From contig NC_031478.1 of the NCBI RefSeq assembly GCF_000006565.2, positions 4,798,212-4,862,211 on the forward strand: a DNA stretch of 64,000 nucleotides, read 5' to 3'. Every line of letters begins with the position of its first letter. The first letter of the stretch is position 1. This DNA comes from Toxoplasma gondii ME49 (lineage: Eukaryota > Apicomplexa > Conoidasida > Eucoccidiorida > Sarcocystidae). Positions 27,356 to 39,775 of this stretch are shown piece by piece. The notes beneath the pieces are model-generated. The model ran no database searches. It saw only the letters and a list, made by a program, of their open reading frames with translations, and was not told the DNA's origin. A program made the position numbers and the translations under genes.

Positions 27356-30300
27356 TTACGCAGCAGAGGCGCACGTCTTTGGACCTGACACAGCATACGC
27401 ATTGCTCATGCTGTTGGCATTTGCGTGCTCGTCCTTGAGGGTGCATTGTGAAGTGGCAGCCACGTAAGTCCAGTATTTGCAGTTGGCTGCAGCCGCGCAG
27501 AAAGCCTGGCAGGTGGCTGCTGATGTAGCTGTAGGTAGTACGCTGTTTTCTTGTGTAAGATCGTGGCCGATATACTCAATTCCGACTTGAAAACAACCAG
27601 AGGAGACGGGGGGAGCAGTCGTGACGGTTGTTGGGCACTCCCTTGGACCGGAAATGATTCCAGGAACGGTTCTCTTGTACACGGGATCCAGCGGCGACAA
27701 TTGGCTGAGATCCTTCATGATGCATCGTTCACTGTGAACGTAAAACTCGAAAACGGTGCACAGAGGTTCTGCTTGGCAGAGTGCCTGGCATCCCTCGGGG
27801 CCAGTGACTCTCGCTGAATGGGGGAGGGCTGGTGCGACGTACTGAATGTCATGTTCAAAGCAAGTGCCAGTTGATGAGTTTCCGATATCGCCTGTGGTAG
27901 TAGTCAGGCAGTTCTTAGGGCCGGAAATGGCATCATTATGGGGGACACGTGTCCCCGCCGCTGCGTAGTTCTTCAAGTAGCAGAATCGCTGTTCGGTCAG
28001 GTAAGTCCAGAAGAAGCAGTCAGCCTTGTTCTGGCAGAGCCACTGGCACTCGTTGGCCGTAGTCACATCCCCATCTTCATATTTGTGAACGTCGTTGCCG
28101 TAGTAGTCGATGTTCAGCTCACGGCAGTCTGAGGACGCGGCGGATACAGAGAGAACACGAATATCATGAAAGGGGATGTAGTCTACACGCAACAGGTAGC
28201 AACAAAAGACCTCCTGCTTGCACCAGAAAACTCCCGAAAATATGTCTGCTACATATCTGGGACACTTAACAATATCTCACCAGGCTGTGTAGCGGGACAT
28301 TCTCGGGGTCCCGAGATCATTCCAGCTGTAGAGAGGTCCTGAAGCCTTCCCAATGGGGCACTGCTGTTCTTCAGGTAGCAGCTATTCGTTTCAGAATTCC
28401 ACGTCCAGTAATCACACAGCGGCTTCTGCTTGCAGAGCCCTTGGCAAAGGGCAGCCGAAATTACCGAGCCATCTTCGATCTTTTGAATATCGTAACCGTA
28501 GAAGTCCACACCGTATTCCCAACAGCTTGCTGAAAAACATTGAACATATCAACGAAGCAAGACATTCCTACTACCGTCGTCAGTACGTATTCATTAGTTA
28601 TCAGAGATATGCATGTAGCAGATGTGTTGATGTATCTCTGCATCCATACGCACATGCAAACGTAGATGTTTAGGTTACTGCACTGCTGTGAGACCTCTTG
28701 ATGTTCCTACGATTAACAGCATGTGACCTATGCCCCACCGTACCTCCAGCAGGGGCGCATCTCTTGGGTCCAGACACGAGACCGACGCTGAATTGGTCTT
28801 CGACGCGCGTGCTGAAGGCGTGGTCAGTCTTGAGGTAACAGTTGAAGGTTTGACTGGACCACGTCCAGTAATGGCAGCCGTCGGTGACACGGCAAATCTC
28901 TTGGCATACGTGGTACGACTGGATCTGCTGCGTCTCGATTTTCTTGAGGTCGTATCCACGGTAGTCGACATCCAGTTCGTGGCACTCTGAGAAGGCAAGA
29001 TACAATTCCAACGGGCGGAGCAAATCAAAGAAAATTCAATGTTCTTAGCAGTGGCAAATATAATAAGAACCTGATTAGCACATCCTATCAAAGAAGGAAG
29101 GCATTAAATTGTTCGCCAGAAACAACGTGTGAGTTCAAGCCTTGCTGACAGTGGCGCAGATGCCCATATGTCGGTCTAGCGACTGTCTTTCCCCCTGTAT
29201 CTGAGAACTCTGTATTTCACGAGTACATTTACTGAAAACTTACGTGAGGGTTTGGGCACGCAATCGCGACTGCCCGAAACAAAGTTTTTGGTCGATTCAT
29301 TGCGCACGCGTCCCTGAAGCGCGTATTGGTTTTTCAAGAAGCATCGGTTTGCGGCCTGGTCATAAGACCAGTAGAAACACGACTGTGTCGCCCGGCACAT
29401 AGTCTGACAGACGAAAGAGCCGTTCTGTTTCCCGCGAACGTTTCCCAGGCTCGTTCCGACAACGGTAGCAGATGTAGGCAAATCATAACCAGCGTACGCG
29501 ACCTCATCCTCGACGCAGGCGTCTGCACAGACGAAAAACGCTCATATTCCAGTATGGACTACCAGGTAGATGCCCAATTTGTCGGCCCCATTGTGTTTAA
29601 GCCAGGACACGATTCAAACTGCTCTGCCCCTTATTAGCTGCTGAAGCCCCCTTCCGAAGTGAATTGCAGTAGGCATGGCTGCATCTGCGTAGGTGGTCAG
29701 TTTTGTTTGTCCCGTATTGCCCTTTTTGAGATGTCTACGGATGCCGCTACCAGCCCCGCGTATGCATATCGGAGTGTTTGACCAGAGATGACTAGACCAA
29801 AGGTGTTCCACGAAGGCAGGACGCCTAGTTACAGATGAAAAACGGTGTGCCAAGGCCTCTGCTATCCAAAGCTGGAACTTACCAGAGAATCGACCCTTGA
29901 ACGTGTTGCTCGATCCAAGGCCACCAGAGATGAGGGACACGGTACGAGAGTCTTGAATCCGGCCGTGTGGCGCGTATTGGTCTTTCAAGTAACAGTTGTT
30001 TTCCTTTCTATCCCATGTCCAGAAGAAGCAATCCGGCTCATGCTCGCAGAGAGTTTCGCATGTATTGGGGGACTTCACCGACCCAGAGACGATCTTTGTC
30101 ACGTCGTGCCCCGAGTAGTCGTAGCCGTATTCGTGGCATTCTGCGATAAAAAATATTGAGGACGTTCACCCGATTTCCGTTTCGCTGCATGTCTCTCCGA
30201 AAAGACTCCCATATTGCGTGGTTCACTGTTGAGTGTTTCCTGTCGTTTGTAACCGAGTGCTGAACGACTGCATGAATTTTTTTCCTGGCGTGGCAACAGC

Positions 30301-33300
30301 ACTGTTCACATATGCGATAGTTGTATACTCTCGTTTTGATACCTGAGTCTCGATCATTGGCATCGTTCCTCTATGGAAAGGCGACGAGACATCTGACAAG
30401 GAGGACACGGATACTAGGAGAAATATCTAGAGATGCCTTGGACATCGTTGCTGGTGTTACCTGTCGGCGTCGTCGTGCAATACTGGGGTCCAGAGACGAT
30501 GCCTGACGTTGACGAATCGTCGCGCCTTCCCATCAGAGCGAACTGGCCCTTCAAATAACAGTTTTTTGTGTGGCTGACCCACGACCAGTAGCGGCACAGA
30601 TCCCGTTGCTGGCATAGTGTCTGGCACATTGCAGGAGTCGTGATTTTTCCTGTTTCAACTTTTTCCAGGTCGTATCCTGTGTAGTCCACACTATCCTCGA
30701 AGCACTCTGCTCACACACAATCGGTACCGGGAAAACAAACCTGGTTAGCACATCCGTAACTGGGAGGATTGGCGACGACGACCGGGAATGCATCAACTTG
30801 GGTGCAGAATCAATCGACTGAAAATGATACAGGCTATTTGACTTTCTGTGTGAGGTCACTCGGCACCCAATGACATCGCTGGACACTTACGTGGCTGCTG
30901 AGGGCAGAAGGCTGGGCCGGAGACCATGCCGCCTGTGGTGGAGTCTCGACGACGACCGTAGACGCCATTCACATTCTTCAGATAGCAGCTCTGTGTCGCG
31001 CTAACCCACGTCCAGAACCTGCAATCTGTTCTTCTTTGACAGTATCCTTGGCAGATGCTCGGACTTGCCACAAGTTCGTCTTCGAGCTTTTGAATGTCAT
31101 TACCCCAGTAGTCCACATCGACTTCATAGCAACCTGTGGGAAAATGTCATGTCAAGGGTAAGGGAGGAGTGTCTCTCTAAATACCATGCTTTCAAAGGAC
31201 GGGTAAATATACACATGGCGAGAAGTGTCCGTGTGGCTCCGCTACCGCTTGCCCCACTGCGCGCCTTGACATGGAGCAAGCTATCCAATCAACCATTATT
31301 TGGAAACACCAATCGCTGAAGCTATAAGAAACGAATCCTTGAATGCTGAGCAATTAATCTCCTGAAGTGGTGGTCCGCAGAGCATCGACTTCTTAATGAT
31401 GGCTTATCCATAATTATGCAGTAGATGGTGCCACGTCGACAACCTTAACACATACCAGCGGTGACTGCAGAGCAGAATTTGGGCCCCGAAATCATCTGTC
31501 TTGTTTCATCATTCTGCTGACGACCAGTAAGTGCCGCTCTGCCTTTCAGCTCGCAGGCATTGTCCGTTGGCTGCCACGTCCAATAGCGGCAACCTGGCGT
31601 TGTCTGGCAAAGCTTCTGGCACATTGCGGGACTGCGGACGTGTCCGCTGGTGATGCGCATGATGTTGTAACCCGGGTAAGAGACGCCAGCTTCCTGGCAA
31701 GCTAAAAAGGAGGCAGACATAGAGTAAACACAAACTGACGCAAACTTTGTGGGGAGCGCACAAGCAGAGGACACTATCATTGACAATCAACATTAAACAG
31801 TATCCTCGAAGAAGATGCAAAACTTTGAAAAACATTTTGCTATTTTACACTTTTCTGCTTGTGTATAGACCTGTAGACCGGCGGCTATATAATGTGATTT
31901 GCCCCTACTAGGAAACCTAACCTACGATAGAGATACAACACATGGCTAGAATCATCGACCGACCACCGACAAACGCCAGAATGACTCGGGCAGCTGCATA
32001 GTACAACTTCGTGCTGAAAAAGCATTTGCGGATGAGAAACCCACAAGCGCGATGCCGACGTCTAACAATCCACCTCACCGCACTTCGAGGCACGAACACC
32101 GGCTGACGTAACACCGGAATTGAACACGCATGCATACAAAGAAGTTGGTATTAACAGTAACCGTGAATATCTTTCACTTTTGAAGTCTCAAATTGTTTTC
32201 TTCAGACCCGGACCACAAGATATTAGCGGGTACTTAAGGAGACACACGCCCTGCATATCTGCCTATTCAGTGTCGCTCAAGATCTGCTCTGAAGCATCAC
32301 ATTCACAAAAGCGAATCAAATAACCGCGCAAGTTTTTACACTGTGTCACGTGTTCTTTCTCGGAAAGTTTCGTGAACAGGATTGAAATACAACTTACGAA
32401 CTTGCGACTCTCCACACTTTTTGGGTCCTGAGACGAGTCCCTTTGTAGTTTCATCCTTCTTCCAGCCATGCAGTGCTGTTCCAGTCTTCAGTGCACAGCT
32501 CTTGTCGAGCGATGACCATGTGAAATACATGCACATTCCCCAGAGACCGCACAGTTGTTGGCACATCACCGGCGATGTGACCCTTCCAATGCTGACAACT
32601 TTCAAGGTAGAACCAACCAGGTCGACGTCCTGCTCGTAGCAGTTCAAAGAGGTGTCTGCGAGATAAATGAGCACGCAAAATAGGTGATTAGGTGGTGCAG
32701 AGAGATGAATCGATCACAGGTGGCTACTCAGGCAGTCCGCTGGCAGTATTCAACCACAAGCATCATTTCGCATCCCTCGGGTTAGCCGCAAATTCAAGAA
32801 AAAGCGCTTGTCTGCACAGCAATATTAATACTAGACTGGCACGTGCTTCTCCGTACTTATTTGCTGGTAAAAAACACAGCACTGAACTCGAATGATAACA
32901 TCCTGCGCACCTGGGTTCTGGAAGTAAGAACAGTGTGCCGGGCCCGAGACCAAGTCGCCGGTAACACTGCTTGCGCGACGTCCTGCTAGTGCTTTGTAAG
33001 ATTTCAAGTAGCACCATTTCTGCTGTCTACTGAATGTAAAGAAAGCGCATCCCTTAAGGTGTGCACATGCCTGCTGGCAGGCGATGTCACTTTGAATGCT
33101 GCCGTCTTCTATCTTCTCAATATCGTTCCCGTAGTAGTCAAAATCGTTCTCAAAGCACGCTGAGAACACAAAGAACAACAGAGGTCGAAACCGGGAAATA
33201 AACTATGATCTGGATAGTGGACACTGCAAAGTAATCTGGCGTGAATGACATGATTGCCAGCCCATGTTCAGACACACAAGTATAGAGACTGCAGAATCGT

Positions 33301-34914
33301 CAGACAAAGCATTTGTAGAGAAAAGGCTCCAGTCCTTGTGTTTGAACATAATTGGTTGCGGGAAAAATCATGCATAGATAAGCCGTTTACGGTTTACATA
33401 TGTTCTGTAGTTTTGAGAGCTGTTAGAACGTAGGCTGAGGCACTCGGGGACTGACTTTGTGTTGAGCCAGAGGACGGGCAGCGTTTCGGTCCGGACACGA
33501 ACGACTGGGTTTCAGGCGTTCTTCTCTTGCCAATGGGAGCGAGATTAGACTTCAGGTAACAGAAGTTGCCTTCCGACGTTGGCGTCCATGTCCAGTAGAA
33601 GCACTGAGCATGCTGAAAGCAGGCCATTTGGCAATGTTGTGGCGAGATCTTGGATGTTGTCTCGAGCTTTTCTACGTCGAAGCCTGTGTAGTCCACGCCG
33701 CTTTCGTAGCAGGAACCTGTAAATATCCCACATGCATAAATGACCCTTTTTTTCCACAAATATGCGAATAAAAGTTATCCTCTATCTTCAACATCTCGCT
33801 GCACTCTCCTTCGTGTCGTAAAACGTGCGGTTGGTGTTTCGGCTTCAGGAATACGCATGCTACTGTAGAAACGCGGGGATGATCGGGTAAACGACTCACT
33901 CAAAGTCACGTGTGCAGTGCGACCCAAATAACATTGTTACACAGATTACCATCTGCCCCCAAAACTGATTCTTTATAGTGGCAGCATACCAGAGCTTGGA
34001 GGGAGGGGTTGGATGATGCTCCCGCACGTCTTCGGACCAGACACAATGCCAACGGTCGTAGAGTCGAGCTTGCGGCCTGTCAAGGCAGCTGGTCCCTTAA
34101 GGTAGCAGTTTCGCGTTTCCGAGACCCAGCTGAAAAAGTAGCAACCCTCTTTCTCATAGCAGAGACGCTGGCACTCCTGTGCGTATTGAACGCCGCCCGT
34201 CTCCACCTTCTCGATATCGTACCCCACGTAGTCAACCCCATATTCCAAGCAGACTGTGAAAGCACACCGTCGCATACAGATCGATTCTGAGTTAGTCAAA
34301 CCACACAAGTCAGTAATGTCGCGGCGGCGAGGACTATGCGTGAAAGCCGCTCACACCACACGCAGCCGTGCTGCGCTGGAGAGGACATGACAACGAAACT
34401 ATCAATTTTTTTGGCGCATCAGGTGCGCTTTTGATATGAAATAGGCTTTCGAGGAAATCCTAGGAAAGTCAACGCATTTTTATGAAGGTGCGGAACCGAG
34501 TTCTGTCCGTTACACGTAGAGGCATTCGCTTGCCATGGCAGCTACCGAGAATGATGGACGCAGAATGTCTCATACGCCAGCCCTCGATCTCTCAGTCGAC
34601 TCCAACAACTTCCTCTGAATCCGAAGAGCCATCACCGTGGATGTCGCGTTCTGTATAGTGTCACTTACTCGTCGGAGACGGCCCGCACGTCTTCGGACCC
34701 GATACCATGCCCTTGGCGGTGTCATCTTGCACTCTATTCTGGGGGGCAAGCTGGTCCTTCAGGTAACAGCTACCTGTCTGGGGAACCCAAGTCCAATAGT
34801 AACAGGAGGGTGATACCGCACACATGGCCTGACACAGATTCGGAGTGGCGATGCCCGCGTCTTCAACCTTCTCCACGTCATGGCTTCGGAAGTCCACGTT
34901 CAGCTCGTAGCACC
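27356..34914 (-). repeat. Tandem array of 15 PAN-coding units
   Basis: Fifteen divergent copies of an approximately 80-residue unit lie in tandem, twelve as separate symmetric 1-1 exons of 243-279 bases and three fused in the last exon. Intron lengths vary from about 150 to 770 bases. The units share CYLK and SGPK.C motifs but differ in loops, so duplication is old. Divergent members include the 32398..32655 unit (CALKTG) and the middle unit of the last exon (CIMKD with weak W motif). Confidence 0.85.
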
Positions 34915-35389
34915 CTGAGCAAACGCAAAGCAGGCCACTTTTTCCCAGATGCTCAAGGATAAGACGAAATGCCGCTCAGTCCTTTCCGAAGAATCGTTTT
35001 TCACCTATAGGCGAGGTGGAAGCGAGCGAGGCGCACTGCGTATACATGGCAAGACTTGCATTGCCTCTCCTCAAACGCTGTCGAGCCGGTCCGGGAATAG
35101 TTTAGGTCTTACATGCAAGCTTTGCGTCGACTGGTACAGGTGCAGCGGCTTCAGCCACAGTGAAAGATTCGACAGATCTGATACAGAACACGCACAAAAA
35201 GATACTCCGTCGGTCGTGGAGAAGGAAAGCGTCTGCTCGCTGTCGCTGCAGAACAGAGCTGATTGCTGACGGATTTGCTAAAAAAAACCAGTGCCATTTT
35301 CCGGTTCCACTGAAGACGTTAGCTTTGGCGGGATGGTTTCGTCCCCACTGTGTGAATTTTTCTGGCCTGGTAGCAACAATGTCAGCCAT
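27356..35389 (-). CDS. Secreted protein with 15 PAN/Apple domains
   Basis: Exons, 5' to 3': 35113..35389 (tentative), 34669..34914, 33990..34253, 33444..33716 (3' end uncertain), 32911..33159, 32398..32655, 31456..31701, 30891..31133, 30461..30706, 29883..30140, 29244..29522, 28744..28986, 28281..28529, 27356..28128. Each of the twelve middle exons codes one PAN domain and the last codes three. Every junction is phase 1 and each middle exon is a multiple of three. A typical domain has six Cys: C..(4)D[YF].G.D..K.E, C[QE]..C, C.[YF]WTW, CYLK, then SGPK.C. The total is about 1,367 residues, ending CASAA with no membrane anchor. PAN/Apple domains bind protein or sugar, as in Toxoplasma MIC4 and Eimeria MIC5, so a microneme or oocyst/sporozoite surface adhesin is plausible. 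The tentative first exon has a hydrophobic patch (SIFLCVFCI) after about 65 residues. A true signal exon may lie further upstream, spliced to a T8AG site near 35280. Confidence 0.85.
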
Positions 35390-36724
35390 GTTGTTTCAAC
35401 GTCGGCTTACTTGTGCCCGGGACCGGCGCCAAGACAACTCCGGCCGACTTCGGCGAGAGCGAGGCAAGCGGCAATTCTCCCAATCCGTCCCATCTTTTCC
35501 ACCACGTGATGGTAAAAGCTATGAACTTGGAGAAATCGAAACCAAAATTATTCTTTAGTGGTCTCCCAAGGAAACCAGAACACACAATGCGCAGATCACG
35601 AAGGCGACGAGCCGCCGTGAAAGCACAAGGGGGCTCGGTCTTTGAGAAATAATCAAGTTCTGTCGTCAAAGAAAATAAATTGGACGATTTCGGGTGACGA
35701 GAAAAACAAAATTTGGGACAGAACACGGCGATCGTAGAGAGAGCGCAGATTGCCCAAGAGGCACTTCCGTCCGTATCTCCTCGTTTCGGTGTAAGGTGGG
35801 CCCAGTGTCGGGGCGGTGTCTCCTTGCCACTTTCGTACGGCTTGGTGCATGAGATACTACCTGTCTCTTTCGTCAGGTAACTGGGAATAAGCCGGAGAAA
35901 AGCGCGGAGACAGGTGGAGTTCCGAGAAAGGGACCCAAGTCACGTGTTTTGGTCTCTTCCCCTAGAGCCTTTTGACCAAAGTTACTGACTGTTGCGCAGA
36001 GAGGCAATCATGAGCCGATCTTGCTGCACCGTAGTGATCTAGCTAACCACGGTTGTCTTTTGCGACATACGCTTACAACCAAAGCGTGCTTACTGAATCC
36101 TGGTTTATCCCGAATTCTCGGGAAGAAAAAACCTTCCATGAAAGACGCCGATTCATTGTTCTCCCATTTGCCACAAAACTCTTGCCGCGCGTTCTGAACT
36201 TTTTGAGTCCTTTAACTGCCACCTGAGATCGTCACGGGAGAGAACTATCTGCACGAATCCCCTATATAATTTTCCTGCAGTAAATCTCCGCTTATTATGA
36301 ACACCACGACAGCAGTCACGATGTCGACACGTCTTTGCGGCTTTCACCGGAAAACTACCCAAAGGAGAGTTCCGTGTAGCCTGACGCATTCTATGCTATG
36401 CGAACACTCTTTTTGTGTTTTTCAGCTGAACTTCCTGTCAGTACGGTCCGTGTCTTTCCACAAGGACGCACCTGTAGAACAATGGAGGCCTGTACACTTT
36501 GTGACGCTTCTTCCTTGGCGTACTAAACATATGTGACAGTCATTTAGACACGTAAAACGCTCTGACTGGCTTCAGCTTCTGCGTGTAACGTTTCGTGCTG
36601 CTTCTCATGACTGCACTCGAACAACGCTTCGAGAACACGCACTTCCGTTTGTCGCCTTTTCGCAGCGGATTTCTCCTCAAGAAATAGAATAAACTTAGTA
36701 GCGAGAGCACTTGCATCTCTGTCT
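35390..36724. other. Spacer, probable promoter and 5' UTR of the PAN gene
   Basis: No coding frame is convincing here. It lies immediately upstream of the tentative first exon of the PAN-domain gene and may hide the true signal-peptide exon. Confidence 0.4.
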
Positions 36725-37189
36725 ATGTCCTCCTGTGCCCGCCCTCCTCCGAAGACGTGGACTTTTTTCTGTCTCCCTAGCCTCAAATTTGTGTGTGCAC
36801 AGATCTATGAGAAAAATAATGCTGCGCCAAGGGAAACTATGTTCGTATTTTCAAGCCTGGAAACGCAGACGCTCCGACGGCATTACCGTCCAGAGAGTAC
36901 AGAACTCTTCTCCGTCCCTCAAGTGGACGAATACAATTTGACATGCGCCACAGTTCACAACCGAAATCATGTGACGGTCAAAGAGGAGTATGCAAAGCAT
37001 GCGTTTCTTCTGGCATCGTATTTTACTGCTTTCACCACCACCAGCGACATTGGGGAAGCTGACGGGGACAGTATCTCTTCTGTTTTTAAAGAAAACATAC
37101 CCTGTGACACTATGCGGCTCAAGGGTTCGCTGCTGGGAAACACGTCTTTTCTGCAGTGCATGCGCGTATTTGCAGATGCATGTATCTAG
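36725..37189 (+). CDS. Possible single-exon ORFan
   Basis: An ATG-started frame of 154 residues has fairly protein-like composition, for example AQIYEKNNAAPRETMFVFSS and KEEYAKHAFLLASYF. Its N-terminus carries a weak hydrophobic patch (TWTFFCLPSLKF) that is not a clear signal peptide. No domain, repeat or splice partner was recognised. It lies on the opposite strand to the PAN gene, in an otherwise empty spacer. It may be an exon of a longer gene or a chance frame. Confidence 0.28.
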   Translation: MSSCARPPPKTWTFFCLPSLKFVCAQIYEKNNAAPRETMFVFSSLETQTLRRHYRPESTELFSVPQVDEYNLTCATVHNRNHVTVKEEYAKHAFLLASYFTAFTTTSDIGEADGDSISSVFKENIPCDTMRLKGSLLGNTSFLQCMRVFADACI

Positions 37190-38821
37190 GCAGGAATAGA
37201 GAAAAGCACGAAGAAAAATCTGCTCGTGGGCTGTTTTTACCCACGAAGAAGTGCTCCAGCACGACCATGACTGCATCGCCTCTTGAACCTGCTTTCGCCA
37301 CTCTCTTTCTCTCTGGTGTATAACGTTTCATTTTCTGCTGGATTAGCAAAAGGAGACAATGGAGCGAACAAGCACTCTTCGGTGCTCGTCCTAGTTCCTT
37401 TCTCATTTCTTTTTCTGTAGTCGTGCGTGGAGAGGCTTCTGCGTTGTGAGAGAACGAATATATTTCAATCCTTTATTGAAGACCGCGGCCCTTGAACGAG
37501 TCTTCTTCACCATTCCTCTTCCTCTGCAAAGGCATCCAGCAAAAGGATAAGAAACAGAAACCAGAAATGAACAGCGTACGAACAAGACCTTCGTCTCCTG
37601 TATCTTCACCTCATTTCTAAAACAATGAAAACGAACAGTGCGTTGAGAGACGTGGATTCGATTTCTGACATGCGTTTGAATAAGCGAGACACATAATGAA
37701 TGCGCTAGCAGGGAAAGACGGAGTGTTGGCGTCTGTGCTTTCGATGGAGTTACTGGAAGAAAAAGTGGAAGGCCAGAACAAAGACATCTATGAGAGCCAA
37801 AGAGACCCACAAGACCCATCAACGCTGACAGAAAATATGAACTCAAATCAAATGAGATAATCGCGAGTGCAGGGAGATGCAAGAGACACAAGAAAGGACG
37901 CCGAAAGGACGGGACAACGTACAGACAATGAATTAAATCTAAAACAGATGAAGAGAACGACAAGAAAGCGTCAACAAAAGGGAAGAACCAGACAAAACAG
38001 GAATACAGAAAGAATAACGGAGACAGCAAAGGAAATATAAGAAGCAGAAGTACGGTGCAACCTTAGTGCATCTCAACCAGGCAGACAAAGAGTCAACAAA
38101 TAACACAGAAACAAGGAAGTACATAGAATGGAATGTACAGAAACAGCAAATACACAAAAACCGTTCGAGGGTGGAAACACGTCGAACCAGGAGGCAGTCA
38201 GAAAGAAGCGAGAGCATCAACGGACAGAACCTGCAAACAAAGGCATAACCACCCCTATTACCTGAAGACAGGGAACGCGTGGTTCAGAATCTTCTCGTAT
38301 GTTCTCCCTGGCGCCAGCCGGTTCCAGACTTCTACGAGAGCGTTGACGGCCTGAGTTGAGAAGAGTACATCGTTTCCGAACCGTGAATATGTGAATGTGG
38401 TAGTACATCTGTACCCAAGCGCGTACATCCATACATGTGTACCTACACTTTCATCTTTCTTCATTCTCTGTGTCTCTGAACATGAATTTATATTGGTACG
38501 GAACGCAAACCGAGTAGGTGCACAGGCCGTCACACGAGAATTTCGGAGATGCTTTCGAATGAGGCTGCCAACTTCGTATCCCGCATGAGAAAGAACCCCA
38601 CTTTCTCGTTTAGGCGGCAGCATCTACGTACTCAGCTGCATCACGATTGAGCACATTCTCAGAGAAGCAACGTTGACAGGAGCTAAGAAAATAGTTAACC
38701 TTTCAGTTCACTCAAAGCACACGGATTACTGGCAAGTAGGTAAACAGAGAGTTACGAACCATGCCGCTCTGACGCTTATATATGCACGACCATCTCGACA
38801 ATTCGATATGTTCATCATGGC
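37190..38821. other. Spacer with purine-rich plus strand
   Basis: At about 37.5-38.3 kb the plus strand is purine-rich (AGAAA/GAACAG-like) with long stop-poor frames on the minus strand that encode only Leu/Ser/Phe-rich low-complexity sequence. No gene is supported. Confidence 0.45.
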
Positions 38822-39775
38822 ATGTCAGCGGAACTCGAAACGCACGGCTGCGTCTGCCACAGAACAAGCGACTGTTTCTCACCTTTACTTTACTTTCAAA
38901 ATCCCATCCACGAGATCGTTCAAGAACGCGAATGGCGTGAGCGACGCTCTCTCGATCTGTCACCGGCCTCGCATGCAAGGAAAAAAACAATTTGTTACAC
39001 GCACGGGAGACCAACTGGAGAAGTGAAGGGTGCCCCCCACATGACTCAAGCGAAGCCCAGCCCCTCATCTCGATCTTCCTTTGCCCAGATGCAACGACAC
39101 CTATCAATCGATCCTGTCTCTGCAAGTGATCACCAACTAGGCACTTTACGCTTGAAAATAACAATTCTTAAATTGGTGGACCACAAGGATGTTGTGGATC
39201 CGAACCAAAGCTCCTTGCTTGCACAGAAAGGTTTGCCTTCCATGTGTCTAACCTTTTTGAACCCCAACGCCTACGAAACTAGATTCATCCGGACGTATGC
39301 GTGTGACGAACCATGTCTGATGTTGACCCTCGCGGCGTTCGCGGCCTACACGCCAAGTGGCATGTCGTGGTCTCCTTGGACACACAAGTTAACCGGCATG
39401 AATCTACTTTTCCCTACTTCGCGACACAGAAATCTGCACACTACGACTGCTGCACCTCGAACTGGAATACGAGACGACACTGGGGAGCTTATGCGTTTTC
39501 TTTCCGTTTCGAGGCCATTAGAGAAAGACACCTGTTTCACCTTCGTAGACATGCACTTTGCTGTGCACTCACATTTCAAATCCTTCGGCAGAGAGTGGGC
39601 GACGCGCTGGAGAGTCGGATATCTACACACAAGTAGAACCAAGGAAAGCCAGATGGGAACAGTGACGGGGAAAGAAGGAGGAACAAACTTTCTGGGGAGC
39701 AGACACTGCGAGTCGGACTCCTGGTGCAGATTACGAACGTCTCCGTTTGGACGGAGCGACACGAGAGAAGAATAA
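38822..39775 (+). CDS. Possible ORFan of 317 residues
   Basis: The frame runs from ATG at 38822 to TAA. Part of it looks protein-like (GTLRLKITILKLVDHKD, then LTFLNPNAYETRFI). No signal peptide, membrane helix or known domain is apparent. A frame this long is unlikely by chance in 50% GC DNA, but the minus strand across 39.3-40.5 kb is also open, which shows local stop depletion from biased composition. It might be a real gene, a long exon, or a compositional artefact. Confidence 0.3.
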   Translation: MSAELETHGCVCHRTSDCFSPLLYFQNPIHEIVQEREWRERRSLDLSPASHARKKTICYTHGRPTGEVKGAPHMTQAKPSPSSRSSFAQMQRHLSIDPVSASDHQLGTLRLKITILKLVDHKDVVDPNQSSLLAQKGLPSMCLTFLNPNAYETRFIRTYACDEPCLMLTLAAFAAYTPSGMSWSPWTHKLTGMNLLFPTSRHRNLHTTTAAPRTGIRDDTGELMRFLSVSRPLEKDTCFTFVDMHFAVHSHFKSFGREWATRWRVGYLHTSRTKESQMGTVTGKEGGTNFLGSRHCESDSWCRLRTSPFGRSDTREE

